The position numbers and the translations under genes are program-made. Positions 32,570 through 44,643 of a stretch of 64,000 nt of DNA are shown in pieces. The notes beneath the pieces were generated by a model. That model saw only the letters and a list, made by a program, of their open reading frames with translations, had not been told where the DNA came from and ran no database searches. Source of the stretch: Paracamarosporium sp. OC-R06-R3 (lineage: Eukaryota > Ascomycota > Dothideomycetes > Pleosporales > Didymosphaeriaceae); contig JACVRA010000138.1 of the NCBI GenBank assembly GCA_019828545.1, positions 124,001 through 188,000 on the forward strand. Direction: 5' to 3'. Position 1 is the stretch's first letter. Each line of letters starts with the position of its first letter.

Positions 32570-34435
32570 TCAGGTATTCAGACCCTCCTCCTGTAGCCTG
32601 ATGAACAAACACTATCGCCGTCGACCTGGCGCTACACTCGGAGGGTCCCGCTCTCTTCCTTGAATTACGAAGAGAGACACATAATGTTGCTGCACTGTTG
32701 CAGTCGATCGGGTTACTAGAAAATATTCTCATGGAAGAATGGTGTACCGGTGCTGTGGGCTGTTCCAAACTTTGGATGCGGGGTACTTGTATTCTCGTGT
32801 TCTCGTATGCCGAAACAATACACTGAAACGCCTCTGACGATATGACCCTGCCACATAGCTATACTGTGATGTGCCGCTGGTACCCGTATCTTCATGAAAC
32901 TATAATCATCGATGATGCGACTCGTCAGAGTCTAGACCACACATCGCTCTCTGGTTGCTAATGACCGTAGAGTGACAAACCCGTTATCTACCTGTAGTAT
33001 GATGACATCCTAACCCGTCGCTCACATTGACCACTTGCAACTACACACTGTAGCGTAGAGGGAGAGCGGCAAGTCGGTACAGGCAAGCACCGACTGATAC
33101 ACCACTAAACGCACAATGTATCCGGCTTCTCGTGTCATTGGCAGGGTCGCATACCATTCTGAAACACCCGCCTCAGACCTGAATCTAGTGTACCGTGGGC
33201 GCGGTGAGAGAAATGTTTGGTTCGGATCAGCGTGGAGAACCTTTAACGCTAGGGATGTTTCTGTGGATATTTCTGGGTTGGTAACGGGAGGTAATTATTG
33301 TGGGAATTTAGGTCTGTCGAACGAAAAGGTAATTGGACTGCCTAGAGTGGGTGCAGAGATGTATGGCGATGGATAATTTCTGGCGGCACGCACGGAATAC
33401 TAATTAATATTGATAGCTCGGAGCAAAACATCTGATTTTCACACAGATCATGTACAAGTATGGCGACTGTTTTCCTGTTGGAATGATATGTTGAGCTGGT
33501 TCTTTCGATTAAGGAAGCAGGTAGTAGAAACTCTGAGGTGAGAACGCGGGATATCCTTGTGTTGGTGACATGGATGACAATGACGCACCGTAGCTCTCAG
33601 CCTCCCAATACACATGAATACAGGTTACTTCTATTTGTGCCAATAAAGCTGGGTGCTCCTACGAGCAGCGAAGCAGATCCTTGGTTTTCTTATCAACGAG
33701 ATCGTCGCTTGACGTATCCGCGCCTGGACCCGCAGCGAGATCAACAACGCTGATTTGAATTTCCGAAACCGCCTCTGCTATGGTTCGAGGCCTTGAATAT
33801 TTCTCAGCTCCAGCTTTCAGTTGATGTTTCCATGCACGTGTGATGCGCCAAGCAGCATGGCTTTCCCGAACAGGCGGGGCTGAGTTCCCCGACACGCCGG
33901 GTATGCAGCTCCATCCTAGAGTACATTTGGGGCTGTGCTAAGCTGCGCCAGGCCAATTCACCTCGCCTGGTTCGCTGATGGAGACAAAGGATTGCGGCCA
34001 GCATGGCTTCTTGTCAGCTTTTAGCTGTTTCCAGCCTCTCCCAGCAAGCAAACCTCTCTTCTTCACCTGCACGCACCGCGAACCGTCGACGAGAGTACCG
34101 TCCAGGCGTTGTTTTATGAGCTGCAGTACTGTTTTGCTTGGGCGTCATTGATAGCCGCATACTTCGGGTACGTCAAGCTAGCACACTCCGCAAGTTCGCG
34201 GAGACCGTGGACCGGCCCCGCTCTCCAGGCCTAATCCCCAGCAGTACCAGCCACTTTGGTTGCGACACGCCTCTGATATCAATTCGTCAGGCGCGCTGTT
34301 ATTACGCGTCTTCAAAATAGAACTTGCCATTCTTGAAACCTATCCACCACATCAACCGCAGTCTGACGCAGTGTCAGCGTCGGGAGGGCACTATTCTCTA
34401 AGCTCATTTATACGCACCTCCGGACTATCCCCATC
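32570..34435. other. Intergenic region without a recognisable gene
   Basis: About 1.9 kb. No convincing frame, RNA gene or repeat. The part near 34000-34435 may be an unspliced 5' region of the next gene, whose first exon may be missing from my model. Confidence 0.5.
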
Positions 34436-35512
34436 ATGTCCCGGCGCAACCTACGTGATGCTCAAAAGCGAAGGGGCGAGGACTACTCTCGCTGGGCGAC
34501 TTACTACGACCATATGGCTACCACTTCACCTGCTGCTTCCGCTCAATCCTCAAGACCTGCGGACGATGACGACGATGACGATCATTCTGAGGATGGACCG
34601 CCTTCTTCGATGACCTGGAAACCAACACCTGGAGTACCTCCTCCGTGGGTTAGCCCATACTTACCTAAAACTACACTGGCGACGTCAATAAGCAGCACCT
34701 CCTCGCAGCACATATCGCCTCATCCAACAGCAATAACAACAGCAACTGCTACCCCAGTGTCTCCAGATGTAGCAACGCTTCCTTTATCGTCCGATTTTCC
34801 CAGTATCGAAGGAGGATCAACAGGCGATACCCAAAGGAAGCACGAATCGAACAACGGACCGGTGTACGCTGCCGCAGGTGCTGTACCAGTCATCGTGATT
34901 GCTCTCATTGGTTTTCTTGCTTTCTTTTGCATCCGGAAGCGTCGAAAGCAGAGGCAGATTGCGGCGGCGCAAGCCCAGGCCCGAGAGGCGAAAGCTCAAC
35001 AGCCCACGACAATGGCATACATGGCTCCGACGATACCAATGTCAAGAGCGCCTTCGTACACTGCTCCTACGCATATGACGCAAGCTCCTATGTCACCGCC
35101 ACCTGTCATCCTGGGCCCGATTTCAGCGGGTTCTAACAGCAATTACATGACTGGAATCGACACTTCGGATGTTATGTCGACACGGAACGAGCGTACAGGG
35201 CTGGGCGACCCGTTCGCGGACGGCAATAGTCTCAACGAAGAGCCCCCTCCACCATACAAACCTCGAAGCCTTGCCTCACGGAACAGCAGCCTCAGGATAC
35301 CTCGCTCGTCCATGTCCATGTCGTCGCAACACTCGCGCCACTCACAAAGACCGAGAGTCCAACCACTGCCCAACCCGTTCGAGGACCCACACGAGGACGA
35401 TGCAGTGTCGGAACTATCGGGCCCTACCTTGCATAGGAACTCTGACAACATGTCTGTTGTGTCCGACCTTTCGTACCAACGAGATCCGGAGGTGAGGAGA
35501 GGAGCAACCTGA
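34436..35512 (+). CDS. Single-pass membrane protein with Ser/Thr-rich ectodomain and PPxY tail
   Basis: Single frame of 358 aa from an ATG. The first ~135 residues are polar, with an Asp run and a Ser/Thr/Pro-rich part that would be O-glycosylated. One membrane helix follows (about residues 142-165, AAGAVPVIVIALIGFLAFFC), then the stop-transfer IRKRRKQR. The cytoplasmic tail is Gln/Ala-rich, then Pro/Ser-rich, with PPPPYKPR (a PPxY motif, which WW domains such as that of the ubiquitin ligase Rsp5 bind) and many Ser-Arg pairs. The plan is like Wsc/Mid2-type surface proteins, but there is no Cys-rich domain and no clear signal peptide, so an upstream coding exon may be missing. Function is unknown. 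Confidence 0.7.
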   Translation: MSRRNLRDAQKRRGEDYSRWATYYDHMATTSPAASAQSSRPADDDDDDDHSEDGPPSSMTWKPTPGVPPPWVSPYLPKTTLATSISSTSSQHISPHPTAITTATATPVSPDVATLPLSSDFPSIEGGSTGDTQRKHESNNGPVYAAAGAVPVIVIALIGFLAFFCIRKRRKQRQIAAAQAQAREAKAQQPTTMAYMAPTIPMSRAPSYTAPTHMTQAPMSPPPVILGPISAGSNSNYMTGIDTSDVMSTRNERTGLGDPFADGNSLNEEPPPPYKPRSLASRNSSLRIPRSSMSMSSQHSRHSQRPRVQPLPNPFEDPHEDDAVSELSGPTLHRNSDNMSVVSDLSYQRDPEVRRGAT

Positions 35513-37938
35513 GAGTAGTACTAATACATTGATTCGCATTTGAATCCCACGTCAACGGCCTGATCTGGCGATATTAATTTTGGGAGTAGCGCAGGGCTCC
35601 GTTGAATCTCGGGCGTGGTATGCTGTCACACAAACCACAGCGTTGACGGGACAGGCGTACGGAGCCGGGAAAGACACGTTTTAGTGCATCGTATCTTTTC
35701 ATATCGGAGTTTCGGTGGGCGATTGTCTAGTACGGCTTTACGGCGATGGCAGACGCCACATACTTTCTTTACGGGGCACGGGGCGTGGGTGTACGGGGAT
35801 AAAGGCAGCGGTAAGATTACGAGGGGATGGGGTCAAATATAGCAGACGACGTCAATGCAGCGGTTTTACAAGTCGGTCTATGGCATAGCTTCGTTGGTAC
35901 CTTGCTAGTGCACATCGCTCGGCGGATGGAGAATAGACTTCAGCAGAGTGGACCCCCTCACATGGGAGAACGCATGGGGCCTGTTTGGTCCGCGGGGGGA
36001 GGAGAATTGGTTGAGGAGGGAGGCTGAATACAGGCATTGCTTGTTGATGGCGACATTGTCCCGCTCCCTTGCTACTCGCACGGCGGTGGAGCGACGGCAT
36101 TGGCCATTGGCGGTGGCGGTGGCTGCGGGCTGGTGGAATGAGCATCTTGTACCTTGCATGAAGACGAGTGGATTAGCGAGCATGTGACGCTGGATCTGGT
36201 GATGCTAGAATGCTAGGGTACCGCAGAAAAGCGGTAGCCCCCCGCGGCGGTGCCTCGGATGCGGCAGGACGACACGGAGACAGCAGGTGAATGACATGGC
36301 CGGGGATTCTGTGGAATTGCAGCATCCTGCGCCGCTGCCACCAACCGCGTGGAGCTCAACAGTGAAGTGGTCGCCCTACGCCAACACGAGCGGTAATTCG
36401 CCCGCCGGCCAGACGTCAGGAGACGCGGGCGGCGCGATTGGCCGCATTTCAACATGGCATTTCCAGATTTGCAGGGTGCAGGGCTCGCTTGGGGCATGGG
36501 TGCGGGCATAGGGCAGATATTGGAGCTGCCAGCTGGACGGGCGTGATAGGCCGCCCATTTGCTGCTTCGAGCCGTGGCAGCGCTGGCTCCAGGAGTGCAG
36601 AGGGGCCGGAGACAGAGGCTCAGCTGTATCCAAGGCTGCCGGGCGGCGTGGTGGAGAGGTGTTGCTGTGTGTGAACTGTGAATGTCCTAGCGGACAACAC
36701 AACAGCTGCTTGCTAGCCAGATATCCATCACGACGAAGGCGTCCACCACCTCCGCGCATCGTCCTCGTCGATCCAATCTGGCCCGTCATGTCGTCGGGCG
36801 CCGCTAGGCGGGCCAGCCCATGGAACAGGCCGCCCTGCGCGGCGCTGCGGCGGAGGCTGCTCTCCTCCGGCTTGTCTGTGAATGCCCTCATAGCATCCCC
36901 CTGCCAATAATGACGCTCCCCCCAATGCATCCCCACGAACATGCCAGCCCGCTACGGCGCGGTACCTGAGCTGCTCCTGCACGCTCCCTAGCCTCCGGAG
37001 AGGTGCATTCCTGCCAGTGCCGCCGTCGCCGGGCCACCCTCAGCTAAGTCGAGTAATTCCTGGTTGCTGGCTGCCAGCAGTAATTCTTTGCACCCTTCGC
37101 GGCCCCACTGCCCTCGCTCCGTCGAGAAAAAGTAGACTGCCGCCCTCGTTCCAGGACACGGCCTGAGCTCTCGACCCCTCCAGCTGCTGAGCCCTGGCCA
37201 AGGTCGTCGACGCTGCCGTCCACCCCTTCGTGTGGCTTCGGTACCTGCAGCACGTCTCACGACACCACCAGCCCTGCCTCTTCGAGCACCACCCACCGTC
37301 GACGTGCCACAGCGGGAGGCCCTGTCTGTCTTCGTTGCCGCTCGAGACACCCAGAGACAGCACGCCTTCGCTGCCAGAGCACCTCTACGCCGCCGTCCCC
37401 CCGCCGCTCTCGACGCCCACCACCCCCTCCGACCGCCGTCCGTATAGAGAGAGAGCTACGCTACATGGTCTCTGCGGCGCCGACACTGCATCGCCGGCTT
37501 TGCTATGAGTCTGGATCATCACATATATGGGTATGAGCTTCCTTCTGCCTGGCTCCAGCTCAGCGTGTCCCCCACCGCTCTGCAAAACACGACGATGCTG
37601 GGAATCGGTGAAGCAAGTGTTGGAACCGGCACTCTGCGATGCCGAATGGCCTTTCTGCCTGTCTGCAACGCTCAATCGGCTTCATGGATGGCCTAATTGA
37701 GGTGTAGTCCAGGCAGAGGGCAAGGCAGCACCGCACGGTTGCCACTCCAAAGCTCCTTCCCGACCCCAACCTTCTTGCATGCCCTACCCAACACCTCCCA
37801 CCATGATCTTGTCATGTCGATCGACATTGTTACATATCTTTCTCATCGTTCCACCGTCATGTTTCTTCCTCCTTCACCTGTACTTTGTCCCTAGTGGACC
37901 TAAAGCGTTTCAAAGCTAACGGCCTGTCGTTTCGTCAG
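35513..37938. other. Long GC-rich stretch without a recognisable gene
   Basis: About 2.4 kb. From about 36200 to 37480 it is GC-rich with overlapping open frames on both strands (up to 188 codons), the pattern expected by chance at high GC. Proteins read from it show no domain. The part next to 37939 must hold the promoter, 5' UTR and first exon of the PHD-finger gene. Confidence 0.5.
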
Positions 37939-40150
37939 ATCCTCCGACTGGCACCTTCCCAGTCCCACCTCCACACCAAAGTCCGCCGCCCCGGATTCGA
38001 CGTTGAAGACGCCTAGGACCGGCTCGTTTCCTCAATCGCACTTCCTCGACGCCTGGTCGACACCACGGGTCAATGGGCAGCAGACGCCCGCTCAGACGCC
38101 GACCTTCACCATCTCGACGCCTATAGAAAGGCCACCGACGTCGCAGAGTCTGAAGGTTCGCACGCCCGAAGACCCAGAGTTCCATGTCAACCACTTCGCT
38201 GTGACCAATCTACCGTTGCCGCCAGTCGAGCCTTCGCGAAGGCTCTCCTCTTCGCCGGATCCTCAGTCAGTGCACCAAATTGGGGCTGTCACTCAGGGAC
38301 AGATAGCTTCTCGGCCCCGTCCGCTCAGCATGGACACATCGCAGATGCAGACACCGCCTCCCACAAGAGATGCTACGTCTCGTCGGCTCCAACAAGGCGC
38401 AGGAAATGTCTCCACGCCAGCCACCGTGATCGCGCGCACGCCAGCGCAAATGCCTCCGACTGATGGTCTGTTCAACCAGACACCGTTCGGTTTCTCTAAT
38501 CTCCAATTTTCCCCTGATATGGTTCAGTTTCCCAGTGCTGGTCCGATGTCTGCACCTCCTCTCCCTAACTCTCAGTCATTTTGGGGCCAGCCCAACGATG
38601 TTTCCCATATGGATATAGACATGCCCCTTGCACCCGACCCGTTCGGCCCTACCCCGCACAAGATTGAAGGCAACATGCATTGGCAGACGTTCCATACTCC
38701 GGCTAATAATCAGATGAACACCCAAGCATTTCAGGCTCTCCAAGGTATGACTTCTTCCGGACCAGTGACGTCTTTTGCCACAAGCAATGCTGGCGATGCA
38801 TCCAGTTCACGGACAAGCTCTTTCGTATCAACATCGGGTGGCGTGGACCCCAGCATGCTGTTCAGCTTCTCGAGCCCAGGCCTGACCTCGTCGTTCAACA
38901 GCTCTATCCCCGTGCCCAATAAGCAAGTTGAGACTAGACAACCATATGAGACACAGCTGAGGGATTCGCTACGAGAAAAGGAGGCAGCCAGGAAGGCTAA
39001 GAGCCAACATTCTCGTACAAGCACCAGCTCGTCAAACGCATCATTCGATGCACGACCTGGCTTGCAGCGAAGTAATACAGACAGTGGCTTCAGGAAAAGC
39101 AGACCATCGTCTATGGAGTCACGCTCGTCCGGATCAACTGCGGCCTATAACATCCCTCGACGTTCGTCGCCTTTGAAACGATCAAGTGGTGGTTCGCTGA
39201 TGGCAATTCCTGAGGTTCGCAGGCCCAGGACGCGCTTAGTGATTGATGAAAGTGGTAGAGCTCGGACAGAAACCGTCCCAGCCGAGGACGACGAAGATGA
39301 CGTGAGAGAAACACGCAGAAACCCCCAAGATTTGCGGAAGCAATATCCAGGCTTGTGGGCTGATGATGAAAGTGACTCGGAAGATGAGGTCACACCTCAA
39401 GCTGTGACACTCAGCCGCAACACGTCCTTCAACCTACCGCAGCGCCGTCCTTCCAAGCATGCTCGAAACGATAGCGGCGAACTCAACCGGTCTAATTCTT
39501 TCAAAATACCAAGGCCAGCATCAAGACCATCGTCTGGTGTCTTCGATAAAGCATCTTTTGACACGGTTCGACCTGTACGGCGGGTTGCCGACAATGCGCA
39601 TAGGAGGTTTAGTATGATGGATTTCCCAACTTCGTTCAGTGATATCCAAGACGGAGACCAGCCGTCGTCCGACTCTCCAGGAGACGCACTTGGTGCTTTG
39701 AAGAAGGCCGTAGAAGGCAGGCAGAAACAGCGCTCTGCCCACAACACTCTTCAAGCTCACAACCAGCGCTGGGCTCAAGCTTCAGCCGATATGGCACACG
39801 GACAGTCCGCCTCGTTTGACCCATTCAACAATGCATTCAGTGTTTCTCCTGCTAACACCTCGGATACAACTTTGACAACTCCGTCGACTGATCGGAGCAG
39901 TCTGTCAAGTGAGAATACCCGTTGTGTTTGCCATGGATCCGATGATGGTCGTCCTATGATCTTATGCGAGAGTTGCAAGAACTGGTTGCATATGCCTTGC
40001 GTTGGTCTCCACGACAACAACATACCTGCAGTGTATGTTTGTGTATTCTGCACCGGACAAACGCCCCTCGCTCGTGGCGGGCGGGTGAGGGGACCGATGC
40101 CCGGTCTCTTCGATTCGCCGCTCACACACAAATCGGTGTACCGACGATAA
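37939..40150 (+). CDS. PHD-finger protein, chromatin-associated (start exon unresolved)
   Basis: A frame of 736 codons plus stop. It has no ATG near its start; a splice acceptor (TCGTCAG at 37932-37938) fits just before SSDWHLPSPTSTPKS, so at least one short 5' exon with the ATG lies upstream. ATG at 37803 is a candidate (a donor at 37811 or 37829 would keep frame) but neither donor is strong. Most of the protein is disordered and Ser/Pro-rich, with acidic and Ser-Arg parts. The C-terminus carries one PHD finger: CVCHGSDDGRPMILCESC, then NWLHMPCVGL and VYVCVFC, giving the full C4-H-C3 zinc ligand set. PHD fingers usually bind the histone H3 tail, often methylated Lys4; the ligand here is unknown. 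The tail after the finger is only about 30 residues. Confidence 0.85.
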
Positions 40151-41140
40151 TCCTTGGACATGCACATCGGCGAGCACATCATCCGCCATATCTTTAAACA
40201 TCCAGGATAGCCAACGTGGGCAAATTGTACTCAAACTTCTGACTCTCCCAGCGCACTTTGGACCCAAGTGTTACTCTTGCATTCCGCAACACCAGGATAC
40301 CCGAGGCCCGATTAACCATTTGATTCCTTTCTACACACGCCACTTTTCGCTTTTCGAATTTCCACTTGTGTATGCGGCATTTCATCCCGGAGCATTGATT
40401 GAGCGAAATAGCATGGATACACTAGCATACGCCCTCACCGGTATACTTTCTCGACGGTCATTACAATCCTAATCAATAGTCTGGATACTGATTGTCGGCT
40501 GTTTCAGGCCAGAATGCACCATACAGTCTTCAGACTTTGTGATTGGACTCTCTTCCTGCAATATTTAAATTCTCTCCTCACCCGACCGACTCTCTTGCTA
40601 CTATCCCGATAATGCCGCCCATTCCGCGATTGACCGTGGGATTTGGCATAACATAATGTCTCAAATGTCATTTCGTTCCTTATGGGGGAGTTTATACAAT
40701 GCGGAAGTAATGTTTTCTTTTTTTCCTTCTTTACGCTCATTCTAATGTTTTTGATGAATGGAAATTTTTTGATGGACGATAATGAGTGCTTGATTGGAAA
40801 TGAATAGATCGGTTTTCGTTTGTGAGGACGTGGAAGGCTGGGAAATGAAGTGTAAATAGGCGATGTGGAAATGAAGAAAACTGGCTGGATGCCGGGACGT
40901 TTTGCTGCAGCACACAATGATCAAATGCATGCATGTATTCTGGAGATTTGGCCGCGGGATTCGACAATGCTGTATGAGTATTGCACGTCTTTCTGGTCGT
41001 ACCCTAGCTGTGGTGGAGACAGCTTGGATTGCCTGGAAGTGTACGAGGGGGTAGACACAGGGTTTGCCAACTAACAGCATTGTTGCAGCAGAGGGTTGGC
41101 CAACAATGAGTTAGTCATCTCATTTAGTACCTGCAATCAG
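40151..41140. other. Intergenic region between convergent genes
   Basis: About 990 bp between the 3' ends of the PHD and HET genes. AT-rich in parts (near 40700-40860). No gene recognised. Confidence 0.5.
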
Positions 41141-42961
41141 CTACACAATAACAAATGTTCTAGAGTTGCATGTCGGAGGACTTTCCAAGCTATCCTCGCC
41201 GCTAGCATTCTCAACAGATATGTAATCATAACGGTGGCCCGCAACATGAGCGACGCTGCGCATACAAAACCCGCCATCTTTCCTCCTCAGTACAAACGGC
41301 ACATTAATCCCAAACAAGCCCACCAAAACATCTCCCTGGGCAACACCCCCAATACACCGCCCAACCCGCCGCGTCTCCGTAACAAAGAATGTGTTGTCCA
41401 GGCAAAACGACACCGCGACCTGCTCTACGGCGTCTATGTCTTTGAGCAAGGACTTCACGTGTGCGTCTGCGATGTCGGTGAGTAATTTGCCTTTCCTGGC
41501 GCGGTTGAATAGGCGCTTGAAGGCTGGGAGGGCGGCGGCGTCCCAGTGCGAGTCGCGGCTGGCGTAGGGCCGGGATAGGGAGTCTAGGATGTGTGCGAGG
41601 GGGATGTGGTGCCCGCGGACTAGGCGGGCGATTTGGAGGAACCAGGTTTCCCATCTTGAGAGGCTCGTCGCGGAGTGTAGGTCTTGGGGGAGCGAGAATG
41701 AAGATGTGATGGGGCCGAGTTCGACGCCGGGCGTGTGCAGGGTGCGGAAGTCAGGGGAGAAGTTGGCGGTGGGAGTTGTGTGTGACGATTCTGCGATTGC
41801 GGCGTTGATGGTGTGAGATTCTTTTGGGACGAGGTTGCTGGGATGGAGCCAGGGCTCTGGGTGGTTTGCGTGTGCCGCGAAGTTTGGCACCCAGGTTGGA
41901 AGGTCTTGTAGCTTTTCGGATTCAGTGGTGTGGAGGCTTAGGGAGGGATATCCCGAGGCGAAGTCGTGTAGGATAATGTGCGCCATTGCCTCGGAGTATA
42001 CTCTCGCTACTGGCTTGGAGTAGTCGGGCGTGATGCTCTCGGATTCAAATGCGCACATGCCTAGCAAGCCGAAGACCTTGTCACGCTGATCCGTCACCTT
42101 CAAGTGCAACGTCCGGAGTAACTGCGTGGAGAAAGACGCCGTGGGACCTTCCACCCGCATACCCCGTATCCTAGAAAACCCCATCACCGCATCAAGAAAA
42201 GCCTTCAAAGCCTCCCTCTTCCTCTGATCCGCGCGCATAGAACTCGCTTCCCCCAGGAATACCTTCCACGTCTCCAGATCATCAATGCTCGCCGCGTCCA
42301 AACTGGGGAACACTGCATCCCCAGACACCGCACCCCGCTGGCTAAACCGCTGATACACCACATCCAAATACCGCCCGAGCACCGCCCAAGAAATACTCCT
42401 CGCCCCACACACAACGCGCGGCTCGTCCCCCGCAAGCACAACCTCCTGCACCGTCCACGTCCTCGCGAACCACTCCCTCGCGCAGAACTCCGCGACCGCA
42501 CACAGAAACGCGGGTATTTCACCGTACGCCACGTCCCCCGCGTCCAAGCACGCAAACATGAAATCGCTGCTCTCCGTCGGCAATCCCACCCACACGACGA
42601 CCTCGCTCGCACAGCTGTATATCCGGCTCATGAGCGCTACTTGGCTGTTTCGCTCCGCGACGTCGCGCTGGTTGATGCATACCTGGTCGATCCAGAGGGT
42701 GACGGCGTGCGTGGCGCTTCGGAGGTGGGTGAGTGCGGTGGCGAGGCTGGCGGTTATGGGTAGGGCTTGCTCGTTGCAGAGAAGGTGGGCGGAGAGGATG
42801 GGGGGGCCCCAGCAGTAGGATAGCGCGGTGAAGAGGGGGGTGTTCAGGAGGTGGACTGCGTGGAGGTGCGATTTGAGGGGGGAGGTTGGGGGGCCTGGGA
42901 GGAGCTCTAGGACGCGGATGGTGGAGGGGGTGGTGAGGGGGGTGTGCGTGTAGGGGGTCAT
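41141..42961 (-). CDS. Heterokaryon incompatibility (HET) domain protein
   Basis: Single exon, 606 aa. The HET domain is at residues of about 40-190: ALSYCWGPP, then PITASLATALTHLR, LWIDQVCINQRDVAERN, then QVALMSRIYSCASEVVVWVG, in the order usual for PF06985. Next is ARTWTVQEVVLA (usually R.W..QE). Behind it, DQRDKVFGLLGM and ITPDYSKPVARVYSEA are the common follow-on motifs. The C-terminus has GDVLVGLFGINVPFVLR, also common. HET proteins trigger growth arrest or cell death when incompatible strains fuse, but most members in a genome have no known allele-recognition role. No NLR or NACHT part is present. Confidence 0.93.
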   Translation of the reverse strand: MTPYTHTPLTTPSTIRVLELLPGPPTSPLKSHLHAVHLLNTPLFTALSYCWGPPILSAHLLCNEQALPITASLATALTHLRSATHAVTLWIDQVCINQRDVAERNSQVALMSRIYSCASEVVVWVGLPTESSDFMFACLDAGDVAYGEIPAFLCAVAEFCAREWFARTWTVQEVVLAGDEPRVVCGARSISWAVLGRYLDVVYQRFSQRGAVSGDAVFPSLDAASIDDLETWKVFLGEASSMRADQRKREALKAFLDAVMGFSRIRGMRVEGPTASFSTQLLRTLHLKVTDQRDKVFGLLGMCAFESESITPDYSKPVARVYSEAMAHIILHDFASGYPSLSLHTTESEKLQDLPTWVPNFAAHANHPEPWLHPSNLVPKESHTINAAIAESSHTTPTANFSPDFRTLHTPGVELGPITSSFSLPQDLHSATSLSRWETWFLQIARLVRGHHIPLAHILDSLSRPYASRDSHWDAAALPAFKRLFNRARKGKLLTDIADAHVKSLLKDIDAVEQVAVSFCLDNTFFVTETRRVGRCIGGVAQGDVLVGLFGINVPFVLRRKDGGFCMRSVAHVAGHRYDYISVENASGEDSLESPPTCNSRTFVIV

Positions 42962-43427
42962 GGTGAGTTGGGGGTTGGTGGTGTGTTTGGGTTTGGGGAG
43001 TGGGTTGTGGTGCTGGTGTTTTGAAAGACTTCTTTTGGAGAGATAAGGTGTGATACTGTTGTTTTGGAAGACTTTCTTTCTTTCTTGGGAAGTCTATGTG
43101 GATTTTGCTGAGCGTATCATCCGCAAGAATGACTTTGGTGCATGAAGCTGAACGTTGCGAGTCGACTAGGTTCGTCGTATTATGGAAAGCGAAAGTGATG
43201 GGGTTTGTGAGGAGCTCAAACTGCTTTAATTCAATGTGTCTATCAATTTTTTCATCTAGAAGTTTTTTTGCATCGCATTGGACAGACATTACATGACATT
43301 CTGTGTTGCTTGTTGTTGTTGCGAGATATGCTGAATAAGCCCTGCGACTTGGCTAGCGTCATCGGCGCTTAAGTCCGCTCATCAATCATCCACCCGCAAT
43401 GGACCACTGTATACTTCGGCCGCCGAC
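42962..43427. promoter_or_regulatory. Divergent intergenic region of the HET and proline-rich genes
   Basis: 466 bp between two outward-pointing starts; holds both promoters. No distinct motif identified. Confidence 0.45.
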
Positions 43428-44643
43428 ATGAGCGGCTTCAAAGGCATCGCAAAAGGAGGATGGCATCCAGGAGGCAAAGGAGAAGGCGGCAGAGAGAGCT
43501 GGAGAGGCGACTTCAAGGGCATCAATACAGTGGTACGTTGTACTGCTTTCGCGCCCACCATGGCACGTTTCACTGACGAGTGATAAGGCCGGATGGAAGA
43601 ACAAGGCGATGGGTAAGGGCAAAGAGCCCGGCGAAGATCCTCATGCGCATGTTTCCGCACCGCTTGCTACTCTGAAAGACCCAGCCTCGTTCGGCCCACC
43701 ACCAAAACACCGCGCATACTATGGAGATGCGGCTGGTCCGGCAAGGCCGCGAACGACCAGAGCGGAGGAGCAAGCGCGGCAAAAGGAGGAGGAGGAGGCT
43801 AACAAACCACCGCCGGGACCATATACTGCAGATACAACCGGACTGAGCACTGCGCATTTGCCCAAGCCGCCGGCCTTCAGGCCTGGCCAGACACCACCTC
43901 CAGCCATCGAGCAGTCCACGAAGCCGAAGCCGAAGCCCAGTCTACCACCGCGATTGCCGCCAAGACAGAACTCTCATCCCGATGAACATGCACCTGCACC
44001 GCCGCCTCCGTATAGTGAGACTACACAAGACAACAGTGCTTCGGGAGGATACCTGAACCAGGGTGCGTTGAACAGGCTAGGTCGAGCAGGTGTAGCTGTG
44101 CCCGGGCTCGATATCCAACGTACTGAATCTCCGCCTCTACCTCCGCGCCAGACGGCGTCACCATCGCCCCTATCGCCCCCGGCTGTACCAGGGCGCAACA
44201 ATTCACAAGTCAACGAACTGCAGTCGCGCTTTGCAAACATGCGGAGTCCTTCGTCTACCTCGCCATCTGCACCTGCTTCAGCTGGAACGACGTGGGCCGA
44301 AAAGCAAGCCGCCCTCAAGACAGCGAGTAACCTCCGGGAGGATCCTTCCAAAGTCTCTCTCTCCGACGCGCGGAGTGCTGCCTCGACGGCAAACAACTTC
44401 CGCGAGCGACATGGGGAGCAGGTAGCAGCGGGGTGGAAGACAGCAAGCAATCTGAACCAAAAGTACGGTATCACGGGGAGGGTGAACAGCCTAGCTTCAG
44501 GATCAAAGGCGAGCCCTCCACCGTCACCCACGACGGGCGGCCTAGGGAAGAAGCCCCCGCCTCCTCCGCCGCCGAAGAAGAAAGAGCTGGGTGGGACGGG
44601 GGAGCCTCCGCCGGTGCCTTTGAGCAGTAAACCGAAGTTTTGA
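43428..44643 (+). CDS. Proline-rich adaptor-like protein with PPxY and polyproline SH3-ligand motifs
   Basis: Two exons, 43428-43532 and 43588-44643; 386 aa. The 55-nt intron (donor GTACGT, acceptor ATAAG) joins DFKGINTV-AGWKNKAMGKG. The N-terminus (SGFKGIAKGGWHPGGKGEG) is conserved in fungi as I recall it. The body is Pro-rich: repeated PPxPPR and PPLPPRQ SH3-ligand motifs, APPPPYSET (PPxY) and a run of eight prolines near the end, then EPPPVPLSSKPKF. Around residues 230-320 are two copies of a motif with TASNL (ALKTASNLRED and GWKTASNLNQK). The composition is that of cortical actin patch adaptors such as yeast Aim3, but I cannot assert orthology. Such proteins bring SH3 and WW proteins together. 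Confidence 0.8.

Noticed and set aside
36376..36942. 188-codon minus-strand frame in the GC-rich stretch
   Set aside because: Several frames overlap on both strands there; composition and lack of motifs fit chance at high GC.
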